Positions 9,088 through 17,800 of a stretch of DNA of 60,948 bases are shown here, piece by piece (position 1 is the first letter of the stretch; the number at the start of each line of letters is the position of its first letter). Source of the stretch: Planctomycetota bacterium (lineage in GTDB: Bacteria; Planctomycetota; Phycisphaerae; Phycisphaerales; UBA1924); NCBI GenBank assembly GCA_018242605.1, contig JAFEBP010000021.1, forward strand, positions 1 through 60,948, read 5' to 3'. A program made the position numbers and the translations under genes. The notes under the pieces were generated by a model. It was not told the origin of the DNA. It saw nothing but the letters and a program-made list of their open reading frames with translations, and did not search any database.

Positions 9088-9779
9088 GGTGGGCACGGCG
9101 GGAGGCATGTGCCGGCCGAGAGCGGCTTGGCATTTCTCACATCTATTGAAAGCCGTGTTTCTGCGGTCCCAAGGCCGATCGCCGGCTGGAACGAATATTC
9201 AGTGACCGCCGTTTTCGACGCACAATTTAGATGCGCCGAACTGTGGGGAATGACAAGCAGCCCTGGGGGGAGGCATGGGCGAGCAGCGGCTGCGGCGTGC
9301 TGAGCCTCGTGAGTGTGTGCAAGGGCGACACGGGTACGAGTGCGAGCCTGCACCGCTGGCAGGCAACTCCCGAGTCGGTCTTGCCTTCGGGCTCCACCAT
9401 CCGCTCGGGTATCCATCAATGCCGGTCCGCGGCGTCATCAGCCCACCCGGTAGCGCGACCCTGCACACCGACTTTGGAGCCAAAGGTTACTTTTTAGCGG
9501 TGGCACCAGCCCCGGGCAGCAGAGCGGGTTGCTTTCACTGGTGCCGTGATGCTCTCAAGCAAGATTGATTCTCAGACTCAACACTTCGTGCCGTAGCAGA
9601 GAACCGCTGAACGGTCATGCTATCTTCGATATCTGGATAAAAATGTTGTCTAGGCCGAAACAAGTGGCTTGGGTTGCCGTATAATTCCTCACCCGCGGCA
9701 GTTCATCGCACGCGTCGCGGCGGCCCGTTCTCGGACGATTGAGCGGACCGTAGTGCAACTGGGTTTCGGAGGACAGCGT
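9088..9779. other. Intergenic region, no supported gene
   Basis: About 690 bp after the hydrolase gene. The composition is more balanced than that of the flanking housekeeping genes. Short open frames exist on both strands (for example near 9231-9568), but none has a recognisable domain, a good ribosome site or codon bias, so I treat them as chance. A perfect TATAAT lies at 9680-9685, about 95 bp before the next start. Confidence 0.5.
9680..9685 (+). promoter_or_regulatory. Candidate -10 box for the HAF/dockerin gene
   Basis: A perfect TATAAT in otherwise GC-rich DNA, 95 bp upstream of the ATG at 9780. No convincing -35 lies 16-18 bp upstream. A similar isolated TATAAT (34068-34073) precedes the paralogous gene at 34352. 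Confidence 0.3.
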
Positions 9780-11036
9780 ATGAACAGGGCCATGATGCGG
9801 TCGCTTCTCGGGGGCATGCTGCTGTGCGGCGGGGCATCCGCGACCGAGCCGGGCTTCTACGCGATCGATCTGATACCCGGAGCGACGCAGTCGTACGCAT
9901 TGGCGTTATCCCAAACGGGCGACACGGCTGTGGGATATTGGTACGGGTACACGGCGCGACTCAATGATTCCTACATCTGGACGCAGGGCACAGGGCCGGT
10001 TCGTTACGCGGCCGCCGGTGTGCTCGCCTACCCGGTGTTGGTCGGCGTTTCATCCGATGGCCAAACTGTCATCGGAAGCCACACATCAACCTTTTTCGCG
10101 ACGGGGTCAATGTCCTTTGTGCAGCACGGCGCGGATGCGGCCGTTCAGTTGCCCGTGCTGAGCGGCTATCTGTATTCCTCCCCGCATGCTGTCAGCGGGA
10201 GCGGGCTGATCGTGGTCGGCGACTGCTTTCACCCGCCGGTGCCGTATTCATACCAGGCGTTCCGATGGAGCGCCGCCACCGGTGTTCAGGGGCTTGGGTT
10301 TGCTCGCAGCGGGGACAACTACAGCTCCGCCAGCGCGATCAGCCGAGACGGCACGACTATTGTGGGAAACTCCTCGAATACGGGCAGCGGATCTGGCGTT
10401 GGATTCATTTGGAGACAGGGCACAGGCATGCGGGTACTTTCCGTGCCTGGCTTCGTCAGCCACACAATCCGAGCTGTTAATGCAAACGGCACGATTACCG
10501 TTGGTTTTTACGCAGGCGCTCATGGAAACCGGGCTGTCATGTGGAACGCCCAACGAGTCGCAACCGAACTTGGAACTGTCGGTGGATTTCTCAATAACTA
10601 TGCCTATGGAATATCGGATGACGGAAGGGTTATCGCAGGTGCGGTTGGGAATTACGACGAGCCTGAAGCCCAGGCTTTCGTTTGGACGCCGGAAGCAGGC
10701 ATGGAATACGCAAAGGACTATCTGTTTGCTCGCGGAGTTGAAGTGCCGATAGGCTGGCGAATGTATCAGATCAATGCTGTGTCTGGTGACGGCAAGACCT
10801 TTTGTGGGGTGGGATTGGGCTTAAACGGACAGACACAAGGTTTTGTCGCAAAGGTTGGCGCTCCTTGCCCCGCCGATTTTGATCACAATGGTGGGGTCGA
10901 CGGTCAGGATGTGCAAGCGTTCTTCGCCGCTTGGGCAACAGGTGCCGCGAGTGGTGACGTCAATGATGATGGGGGTGTAGATGGCGCGGATGTTTCATAT
11001 TTCTTCCAAGCGTGGGAGAGTGGTGGATGTTCGTAG
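9780..11036 (+). CDS. Secreted HAF-repeat protein with C-terminal GC-type dockerin-like tail
   Basis: 418 residues from ATG 9780, with GGAGGA at 9768-9773. The N-terminus is a signal peptide (to about ASAT-EPGF). The body consists of repeats of the probable extracellular HAF type (units like SGDNYSSASAISRDGTTIVG and YGISDDGRVIAGA), which form propeller-like folds. The tail carries two Ca-binding-type loops, DHNGGVDGQDV and NDDGGVDGADV, each followed by an FF..W helix, flanked by Cys in CPAD and in the final GGCS. The function is unknown; a surface-attached structural or binding protein is likely. Codon use is less GC-biased than in the hydrolase upstream. It is paralogous to the genes at 34352 and, more distantly, 23295. 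Confidence 0.85.
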   Translation: MNRAMMRSLLGGMLLCGGASATEPGFYAIDLIPGATQSYALALSQTGDTAVGYWYGYTARLNDSYIWTQGTGPVRYAAAGVLAYPVLVGVSSDGQTVIGSHTSTFFATGSMSFVQHGADAAVQLPVLSGYLYSSPHAVSGSGLIVVGDCFHPPVPYSYQAFRWSAATGVQGLGFARSGDNYSSASAISRDGTTIVGNSSNTGSGSGVGFIWRQGTGMRVLSVPGFVSHTIRAVNANGTITVGFYAGAHGNRAVMWNAQRVATELGTVGGFLNNYAYGISDDGRVIAGAVGNYDEPEAQAFVWTPEAGMEYAKDYLFARGVEVPIGWRMYQINAVSGDGKTFCGVGLGLNGQTQGFVAKVGAPCPADFDHNGGVDGQDVQAFFAAWATGAASGDVNDDGGVDGADVSYFFQAWESGGCS

Positions 11037-11176
11037 CGTAGATTCATGATCTGCGCGTAACTGAATAGGAATTTGCACTCGGCTGGTCTGATGCGATGTG
11101 CATCTCGGCCGAGGGGGCTTTCATCACCGTTTTTGTGCAAGCGGTTTTTCGCCGCATCCGGCGAAGGAGTGATGTC

Positions 11177-13489
11177 ATGCGCTACCGTGTCTTGTTATCG
11201 GCACTTCTGACCTGCTCGGGGATCGCCATCGGGCAGACCGTTGGCACCGGCGATCTTCCACAGTGCTTCTACCATGAACAGCCGTCCGGGGCGTGGGACG
11301 ATGACAACTTCGATCCACGAGTCGTACCCATGATCCGTGTGCACGTGGATGCGGGTGATGGTGCCTACGTGGCGGGACTGGTAAGAACGCAGATCAACGA
11401 TCGCGTCGCACAGTTTCCAGCTTACGAGACGTTCATCCGGGAGCACGTCTGCATTGTGCTTCAGAATTTTGGTGACGTGGGCGAGACACGATTGGCGCCC
11501 TACGCCGATGCCGTTGACGACCCAACGTACTGGGTGGAGGCTGAAAGCTACACGAAGAACTCATGGGCAACTCCTTGGCTCAAGAACGGTGCTAACGCAG
11601 CGCTGGATTGGATGATCGATTTTGTGGCCGAACTCAGCGACATTAACGACCCGGTTACGCCGATTCGCTTCCACTTTGACAATGAACTGGCATTGTGTAC
11701 GTACTCCTACGTCAACGAGGTTCGCGTCGTCCGCAACATCTTCGACACCAGCGGAACAGCGAATGGCGGGCGATGGAACGATTCTTCGTGGAAGATCGAG
11801 TTTGATGACGGTAGTTCCGGCAAAACGCTCGCGCAACACTGGTACGACGCGTACAACGCGTATGGGTGGAGTTCAAACCCCCTCAACCTGCTCGATGGTA
11901 ATAACGCACCCTTCAGGCTGGCCGACGGCATGGGCCATAACAACCGAGCGTTCTTCTTGTGGTACCAGCGCATTCTTGCCCACGCCCGCGACTACGCCAT
12001 GAACTACGCGGCGTACGACCTCATTCACGAAACGTGGCCAGACTGCTGGATCAGCAACTACGGAGATACCAATATTCCGAACGGATTCACTGTGAATGAA
12101 GGCACGACATTCGGGTGGCAGTACACCTTCGACAGCGACCAATACGGCCATCCGGATCTGAACTCCTCTCGCCTCACCCGCGAGCTTCCCTTGGGAAACT
12201 TCGCACCGAACAACGCGGATTACGGGCTCGAAGTGTCAGGCACTTACCTCATCTTCCCCGGTAACTATCGCTCGGGAACCCACAATGCTCCGTACCTCTA
12301 CACCTGGGGCCACGAGCACATCGAGGACGAGTTGAGCACGCCCCGCCAACGCGATATCTACGAGCCCCACGAGAACCCGTGCAGCGAAGTGCTCGCGACG
12401 AGCGGCTGCGATGCCCCCGCGGAGACGCTGTGGGGTGCTTCGCTCCGTATTCAACGTCATTGGCTGGAGTCGATCTTGGTATCCGGCGATGGCGAGGACT
12501 CACTGACTCCGTGGATCGCGCTGCCCGGCGAGATGCCCTGGCCGGAGTTGGCGTACCCGGTTACCTCTGACGACCTGCTGCGGCAGCTCTGCATGCTGCG
12601 GGCCAAAGGTGTGACCGAGTTGCTCCTGTGGAGCGATCCGGAATCGGGCGATGATGTCGCCGATGAGTTGCCGCTGTTTCAGAACGTCTACGACCGTGTC
12701 TACAGCCCCTATCTCACGGACCTGTCCTATGAACTGGGAACTCCGTTGACATCGGTCGATGGCAATCGGGTGACCCGGACTTTGGAGGTGAGCGGAGCAC
12801 CCTACGTATTCACGATCGACGCCGACGGAGTCGGCGACGAGTGGAATAGCACGGTGGATGTGCGTTTCGATGGGCTGACGCTCAACGCCAATCCGCAGTT
12901 CCATCTCTTTCTTGAATCCAGCGTGGATGCATCCAACATCGCGACGTTTGAGTACCCCAACACCGCGCCGGGCGCCGCGGTGTTTGGCCGCATCTATTAC
13001 TGGGATCCAGACCTGGTGGACTGGGTCGAACTCGTCTGTCCAGACTCCAGCGCGAACGGCCAGGTGCCGAATGGGGCGTTCGCCTATTACACGCCCGATG
13101 GCGATGGCCGTAGACGGTTCACGTTCGAGGATTGCCGCGCCAAGGTCATCGCAGAAAACACCGACTCGCTGACCATCCGCATCGCGCACTACAGCACAGA
13201 GACCGACTTCACACACAGCATCGACCTTGTTCAACTCTGCTGGGGCGACTCTGCGACCGAGTGCGACCCGGAACGATCGTTGTCTGAATCTGGGGGACCA
13301 TCCGCACCGACCGGGCCGGGCTCCCGCCCGCGCGGAGCCGATTTCAACTACGACGGCGTCGTGGATGCCCGTGATGCGGCCGCGTTCGCGGCGGCGTACG
13401 AAGCCGAGCACCCCAGCGCCGACCTGAATCGCGACACGGAGGTCAATGCGGCGGATGCCTTGTTGTTCGCCGAAAGATACGGTCTGTGA
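11177..13489 (+). CDS. Large secreted protein, glycosidase-like, with conventional dockerin
   Basis: 770 residues from ATG 11177, which has AAGGAG just upstream (11164-11169). The signal peptide ends at GIAIGQ. The N-terminal ~500 residues contain no family I can name, but strand-end acidic motifs (RFHFDNEL, YDLIHETWPDCW, GVTELLLWSDPES) and many aromatics resemble a TIM-barrel glycoside hydrolase. A beta-rich domain follows at about 550-700. The C-terminus is a conventional type I dockerin: loops NYDGVVDARDA and NRDTEVNAADA, without the terminal GGC of the other tagged proteins. It is followed by a clear terminator. The gene is real (signal, ribosome site, domain layout); the enzymatic call is a guess. 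Confidence 0.75.
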   Translation: MRYRVLLSALLTCSGIAIGQTVGTGDLPQCFYHEQPSGAWDDDNFDPRVVPMIRVHVDAGDGAYVAGLVRTQINDRVAQFPAYETFIREHVCIVLQNFGDVGETRLAPYADAVDDPTYWVEAESYTKNSWATPWLKNGANAALDWMIDFVAELSDINDPVTPIRFHFDNELALCTYSYVNEVRVVRNIFDTSGTANGGRWNDSSWKIEFDDGSSGKTLAQHWYDAYNAYGWSSNPLNLLDGNNAPFRLADGMGHNNRAFFLWYQRILAHARDYAMNYAAYDLIHETWPDCWISNYGDTNIPNGFTVNEGTTFGWQYTFDSDQYGHPDLNSSRLTRELPLGNFAPNNADYGLEVSGTYLIFPGNYRSGTHNAPYLYTWGHEHIEDELSTPRQRDIYEPHENPCSEVLATSGCDAPAETLWGASLRIQRHWLESILVSGDGEDSLTPWIALPGEMPWPELAYPVTSDDLLRQLCMLRAKGVTELLLWSDPESGDDVADELPLFQNVYDRVYSPYLTDLSYELGTPLTSVDGNRVTRTLEVSGAPYVFTIDADGVGDEWNSTVDVRFDGLTLNANPQFHLFLESSVDASNIATFEYPNTAPGAAVFGRIYYWDPDLVDWVELVCPDSSANGQVPNGAFAYYTPDGDGRRRFTFEDCRAKVIAENTDSLTIRIAHYSTETDFTHSIDLVQLCWGDSATECDPERSLSESGGPSAPTGPGSRPRGADFNYDGVVDARDAAAFAAAYEAEHPSADLNRDTEVNAADALLFAERYGL

Positions 13490-13509
13490 GCCATCGGATT
13501 CGCGGTGAA

Positions 13510-13540
13510 ACGCGGGGCAACAGTGCCCCGCGTTTGTTTT
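13510..13540 (+). terminator. Rho-independent terminator after the 11177-13489 gene
   Basis: A perfect 10-bp stem, ACGCGGGGCA (13510-13519) and TGCCCCGCGT (13524-13533), encloses an ACAG loop and is followed by TTGTTTT (13534-13540). It lies 21 bp after the stop codon. Confidence 0.85.
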
Positions 13541-13804
13541 CTTCGTGCATGGGGTTGAAGCACCCTGATGGCGATTTTGAGCCTCGTCGCGGTGCGGCTT
13601 GTGCAACTGAAACTTGTGTCGCGGCAATCGCCGGACCGCCCCGCGGCCGAGGCGGTGCCCGAGGCCTTCACGTGCGTCTTGGCTTTGTACCGGGGCGGAC
13701 GGACCGGACGCTATACCGCATTAGCCGTCCGACTATCAACGACCCGCGTTCTCCCGCGCGGTGAGGTTCGCCGGTCAGCGGTTGAGAGGGCGGGGTGCGC
13801 GGAG

Positions 13805-13897
13805 GTGCTGCTGGCGGAACTGAATCACGCGGGGCTGTTCGTGGCGATGCAGCAGCACTTTGGGCATGTGCGGGAGTTTTTGGATGCGCACAGGTAG
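13805..13897 (+). pseudogene. Remnant: duplicated 3' end of the 7822-9087 hydrolase gene
   Basis: This stretch encodes a C-terminus ending LNHAGLFVAM...EFLDAHR that is nearly identical to the end of the hydrolase at 8995-9087 (four mismatches by eye), including the stop codon, but nothing upstream matches the hydrolase. It is therefore a non-functional fragment and the second copy of a direct repeat. Up to the next gene at 14122 nothing else coding is visible. Confidence 0.85.
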
Positions 13898-14121
13898 CGG
13901 TGGGGCACGCACGTGCGGTGCGGGCGATGCGGGGGTCGCGCGTGGTCGAAATCGCGGGCGCTCTTGCGCGGCGGATCGGGGAAATTTTCTTGAGGCGGCG
14001 CGGGCGGGGATGCAGTAATCTGAACCGTTGTGGCAGGCGAGAGATTGAGCCGGGTTCATCCTGCCACCAGAGTTCATGTGAACTGTGGTGCTCGCCACTT
14101 GACCATGAGAGCGAGGTTTTT

Positions 14122-14730
14122 ATGAACAGCCGACGCTCGTTTCATCCAACGACGGTTTGGAGTGCGCTGCTTTCGACAGGCCTGATGGCGGGGAGTGCTG
14201 CGTTCGGGGCCGACTGGTACTATGACGTGCGGCCGTTTGATTGCATTCATCCGGACAACCTCGTTCCCCCGGTGCAGGCTGCTGCTCCGACCGAGTTCTG
14301 GGTGTTCTCATCGGTGATCGATCAGACGATCACCGATCCGATTCGCCCGCCGTGGGTGCTGGGTCCATCGGGTCCCTGGGACATCACGACGACGTACACG
14401 AACCCGTTCGGAGTTGTCATGCCGTTCCTGGGAACGCACTTCGTGCTTCAGCCCGGGGGTGTGCCGGTGGGTCCGGAGGGCGCGTGGTTCATTACGGCCA
14501 CCTTGCACATTCCTCACGGGGTGACGGAGACGGTGACGGATTTCTGGCGCCAGGCCGATGGGCAGATCGGGATGCACTCGGCGATCCCGTCCATCATCCC
14601 GCGGGTGCCGGTGCCGCCGGGCATGCAGGCGCCCGAGGCGTACTACTTCATCGTCGGCCTCATTCCTGCACCGGGATCGATCGGGCTGCTGTTCCTGGGC
14701 GGGTTGTTCATGAGCCGGCGGCAACGGTGA
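14122..14730 (+). CDS. Secreted protein with PEP-CTERM-like C-terminal tail
   Basis: 202 residues from ATG 14122, which has GCGAGG upstream. The N-terminal signal peptide ends near AAFGAD. The middle part is of unknown fold, rich in Pro, aromatics and beta-branched residues. The C-terminus has the layout of a PEP-CTERM sorting signal: PAPGSIGLLFLGG as Pro-containing motif plus hydrophobic helix, then a basic end SRRQR. Such tails are processed by exosortases in bacteria with extracellular polysaccharide; no exosortase is in this window. It sits between two dockerin-tagged genes, consistent with a block of surface proteins. Confidence 0.7.
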   Translation: MNSRRSFHPTTVWSALLSTGLMAGSAAFGADWYYDVRPFDCIHPDNLVPPVQAAAPTEFWVFSSVIDQTITDPIRPPWVLGPSGPWDITTTYTNPFGVVMPFLGTHFVLQPGGVPVGPEGAWFITATLHIPHGVTETVTDFWRQADGQIGMHSAIPSIIPRVPVPPGMQAPEAYYFIVGLIPAPGSIGLLFLGGLFMSRRQR

Positions 14731-15141
14731 AGATCGGTGCGGACAGTTCGGGGGTGAGCACGTGATTCGGCGGCGCTGAGTTGCCGCGGGTTATCTGTGC
14801 GCATCGGCGGACGGTTGGCAGATGTCATGCAGCCTGATGCCGGAAGGCGTCGTTCGTCGGGCCTCGGGCGGAGCGATCCCCACTGTTTCGGTGGCCCGCG
14901 GCACCCATGGGTGTTGCTGCGCGGCTCAAGCGTCGGCGCTCCGGGGTCGCGGCGAGAGGTGTCCGGGCCACGCCCCGCGGCCATCGTCGATTGGCATCGG
15001 CCACCGAGGTGATTGCCCGCGCGGTTCGGTGACCGCTTTAGAACCAACCCGAGCGCTTTCAAAATCCTGACATGCTGCCGGCGCGGTCGCCGCATGGTAT
15101 TGAGGATCCGGATATCTACTATTGCAAGGCGAAGGAACATC
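14731..15141. other. Intergenic region, nothing supported
   Basis: About 410 bp between two secreted-protein genes. Short open frames are present on both strands, but none has a start site, codon bias or domain that supports it. A GAAGGA ribosome site for the next gene lies at its right end. Confidence 0.4.
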
Positions 15142-17634
15142 ATGAAAACGACCACCGCTCTTCTCTTTGTCGTGTGGTGCATGGCGGCCGCGGCGGTTGC
15201 TCAGGGCCCGCCGGTCCATGATCTGGGGCTTCTCCCCGGCGACTCGCTCATCGCCACCGCGGTGAACAGTCAGCAGAATCACGCGGTGGCGCGCGGTGGC
15301 GATCAGTGCCTGGTGGTGTGGGCGGACAATCGGGGTCAATCGGCGGGCGGCGGGACCAACCAGAGCGGCGGCGACATTTTCGGCGTGCGCCTGGATGCCG
15401 ACGGCAACCCGATAGACTCGGTTCCGTTTGCCATCTACGCAGCGGCGGGCGAGCAGCGGCACCCCATCGTCGCGTGGAACGGGCGGGATTGGCTCGTGGT
15501 CTTCGAGTCCCAGGATCCGGTGGGCGGGTACTACGAGACGCAGATGCGGGCGGTGCGGGTCTCGCCGCTCGGTGGCGTGCTGGATCCCGTGCCGATCGGT
15601 TTCCCTGCCACGCAGTTCACGCCCAACACCATCGGGCTGAACGTCTGCGGACAGAACGGGCAGTGGCTCATCACCCGCTGCATCTACCACAGCGACGGGT
15701 ACGGCACGTTCCTGGCGGGCCAGCGGCTGGACTCGGGCGGACAACTGATGGATGCCAACCCCTTGCTGCTCAACGACTGGGTGTACGGCGCGACCGCGAC
15801 GGTGACCGCCAACGGCGAGTACCTGGTGGCCGGCCCGGATTGGAGCAACTCGTCGGTGATCAAGGCCCGTCGCATCGGTCAGGACGGTCGGCCGATCGGC
15901 GCGGGCTTCACGATCCCGAGCCTCAATATCGCTTCAAGCGGGACGGAGTACTACGTCTCCTGGATCGCGGACTACGTCAATCTCGTGGGTTCACGCATGA
16001 CCGCCACGGGCACGTTGTTGACGCCCGCGGGCACCGTGCTCGCGTCGGGTCAAGCGCAGTACAGCCAGTCCACGCTGGCGCACGACGGCGCTCAATGGTG
16101 GTTCGAATGGGGCGCTTCGGATCAGTTGCGCACGGTTCGGATCTCCTCGTCGGGCGCGGTGTTGGACCCGGGCGGTGGTCGGCTGCTTCCCATCGCCATC
16201 GGCGGCAACATCAACACCGCCTACAGCCCCGTCCTGTCACCGCGTCCCGGCGGGGGCGTCCATCTCTTCTGGTACGATCTGCGGGTGGCTCTCGGGTACG
16301 ACGCCAACGTCTTCGTGTTGCCCATTGACTCTGGCAATGGGCCCGGCGGCGAGCGTTGCGTCTCAACCGGCACCCGGAACCAGCGCGTCCCGGACCTTGC
16401 TCGCGGGCCGGGCAACTCCGCCGCGGCGGTCTTTGTCAGTGAGGCCGCCAATGACGGGCGCGTGCTTGTGCACCTGTTGGATGCCGATGGCGCGGCGACG
16501 ACGGCGGAGCCGATCGAAGTCGCCCGGGGCCCGAGTGTCGGGGGAGTCGGCATCGCGTGGAACGGTTCGGTGTACATGGTGGTCTGGGACGAAGGCGGGA
16601 GCGGCGTTGCTCCGACGTCGATCAAGGCCCGGCGGCTCAACCCGGACGGAACGGCCATCGACGCCGCTCCGATACCGGTCATGACGGGGTTTGACCCCGA
16701 TGTGGAGGCGCTGGGCGATGACTTCCTGGTGGCGAGCAGCCGCGTCGCCGCGTACCCACAGACGATCTTTGCGCAGGCCCGGCGAATCGATGGCGCGACG
16801 GGGGCGATGCTGGACGTGTCGGAGTTCACGCTGGGCGGCGGCTATGTCTCCACCGGCCCGCGTGTGCGGTCCGACGGAGCGCGGTGGGTCGTCGTGTACC
16901 ACAGCCACTGGAGCCACGACAGTTCGCAGTCGGATGCGGTGTACAACTTTGTGAACGCGGACGGCACGTTCAGCCCCGCCCGGAATCCCGCGACATCATC
17001 GGGGGGCGCGGGCACTCCGGACGTGGCCTTCTCGGGGAACAGCTACCTGTTCGTCTGGCGCCACAACTCGCTGTCGAACGCCAACAACTTCATCGCGGGA
17101 CGCGTGATGAACCGCGACGGAACCTTCGCTACCGGGACCTTCACAATCGCCGAGGCCCCGGGTCGCCAACTCCGGCCCGTGGTGGATTGGGACGGCTCCA
17201 CGTTCGTCGTCGCGTGGGACGACCAGCGAAACCAGGTCACGTTCTTCGACGAGCGGACCGACATCTACGGCGCGCGCGTGTCTGACGCCGGCGTGGTGCT
17301 CGATCCCGCCGGCTTCCCGATTGACCGCGGGTCTCAGGGCGATGCTACAGCGGCGATCGTGAACACTCGACCGGGCATCACGCTGGTCGCGTCGGCGCGG
17401 TTCAGCATCACGCCGCCGTGGGATTCGTACCGCGTCGGCGTCGTGCGGGTGGGTGATCGTCCTTGCGTCGCGGACTTCGATCTGAACGGGGGTGTCGACG
17501 GCGCGGATGTAGAGGCGTATTTCCTTGCGTGGGTGGCGGCTGACTCCAGGGCTGATGTCAACCTCGACGGCGGGGTAGACGGCGCGGATGTCGAGACGTT
17601 TTTCCGCGCGTGGGAAACCGGGGGCTGTGGCTGA
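15142..17634 (+). CDS. Large secreted repeat protein with GC-type dockerin-like tail
   Basis: 830 residues from ATG 15142, preceded by GAAGGA (15131-15136). The signal peptide ends near AVAQGP. The body is built of ~50-60-residue repeats with a recurring pattern such as VVWADNRG, DIFGVRLDADGNP and HPIVAWNGRDWLVVFES, returning near the end as VVAWDDQRN and DIYGARVSDAG. This layout suggests a multi-bladed propeller or beta-solenoid. The tail has Ca loops DLNGGVDGADV and NLDGGVDGADV, framed by CVAD and a final GGCG. No catalytic motif is visible; a binding or structural surface role is inferred. Confidence 0.85.
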   Translation: MKTTTALLFVVWCMAAAAVAQGPPVHDLGLLPGDSLIATAVNSQQNHAVARGGDQCLVVWADNRGQSAGGGTNQSGGDIFGVRLDADGNPIDSVPFAIYAAAGEQRHPIVAWNGRDWLVVFESQDPVGGYYETQMRAVRVSPLGGVLDPVPIGFPATQFTPNTIGLNVCGQNGQWLITRCIYHSDGYGTFLAGQRLDSGGQLMDANPLLLNDWVYGATATVTANGEYLVAGPDWSNSSVIKARRIGQDGRPIGAGFTIPSLNIASSGTEYYVSWIADYVNLVGSRMTATGTLLTPAGTVLASGQAQYSQSTLAHDGAQWWFEWGASDQLRTVRISSSGAVLDPGGGRLLPIAIGGNINTAYSPVLSPRPGGGVHLFWYDLRVALGYDANVFVLPIDSGNGPGGERCVSTGTRNQRVPDLARGPGNSAAAVFVSEAANDGRVLVHLLDADGAATTAEPIEVARGPSVGGVGIAWNGSVYMVVWDEGGSGVAPTSIKARRLNPDGTAIDAAPIPVMTGFDPDVEALGDDFLVASSRVAAYPQTIFAQARRIDGATGAMLDVSEFTLGGGYVSTGPRVRSDGARWVVVYHSHWSHDSSQSDAVYNFVNADGTFSPARNPATSSGGAGTPDVAFSGNSYLFVWRHNSLSNANNFIAGRVMNRDGTFATGTFTIAEAPGRQLRPVVDWDGSTFVVAWDDQRNQVTFFDERTDIYGARVSDAGVVLDPAGFPIDRGSQGDATAAIVNTRPGITLVASARFSITPPWDSYRVGVVRVGDRPCVADFDLNGGVDGADVEAYFLAWVAADSRADVNLDGGVDGADVETFFRAWETGGCG

Positions 17635-17800
17635 CATCGTCCGGCCGCGCCGTTCGGGGTGATAGAGGTTGGGCTCGCGCCCCGCTGGGCCATTTGGGAG
17701 CGGGTTGGGCGGCGGCGACGCCCGGCTGAATGGAGCGCCCGGCCTCGGCTGCTGGGCGCGGCGGGTCCGCGCGATCGGCCCGTCGGTGACTTGCGTAACG

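Noticed and set aside
9199..9568. Small genes in the 9.2-9.6 kb gap
   Set aside because: Overlapping short frames on both strands without ribosome sites, codon bias or recognisable domains.
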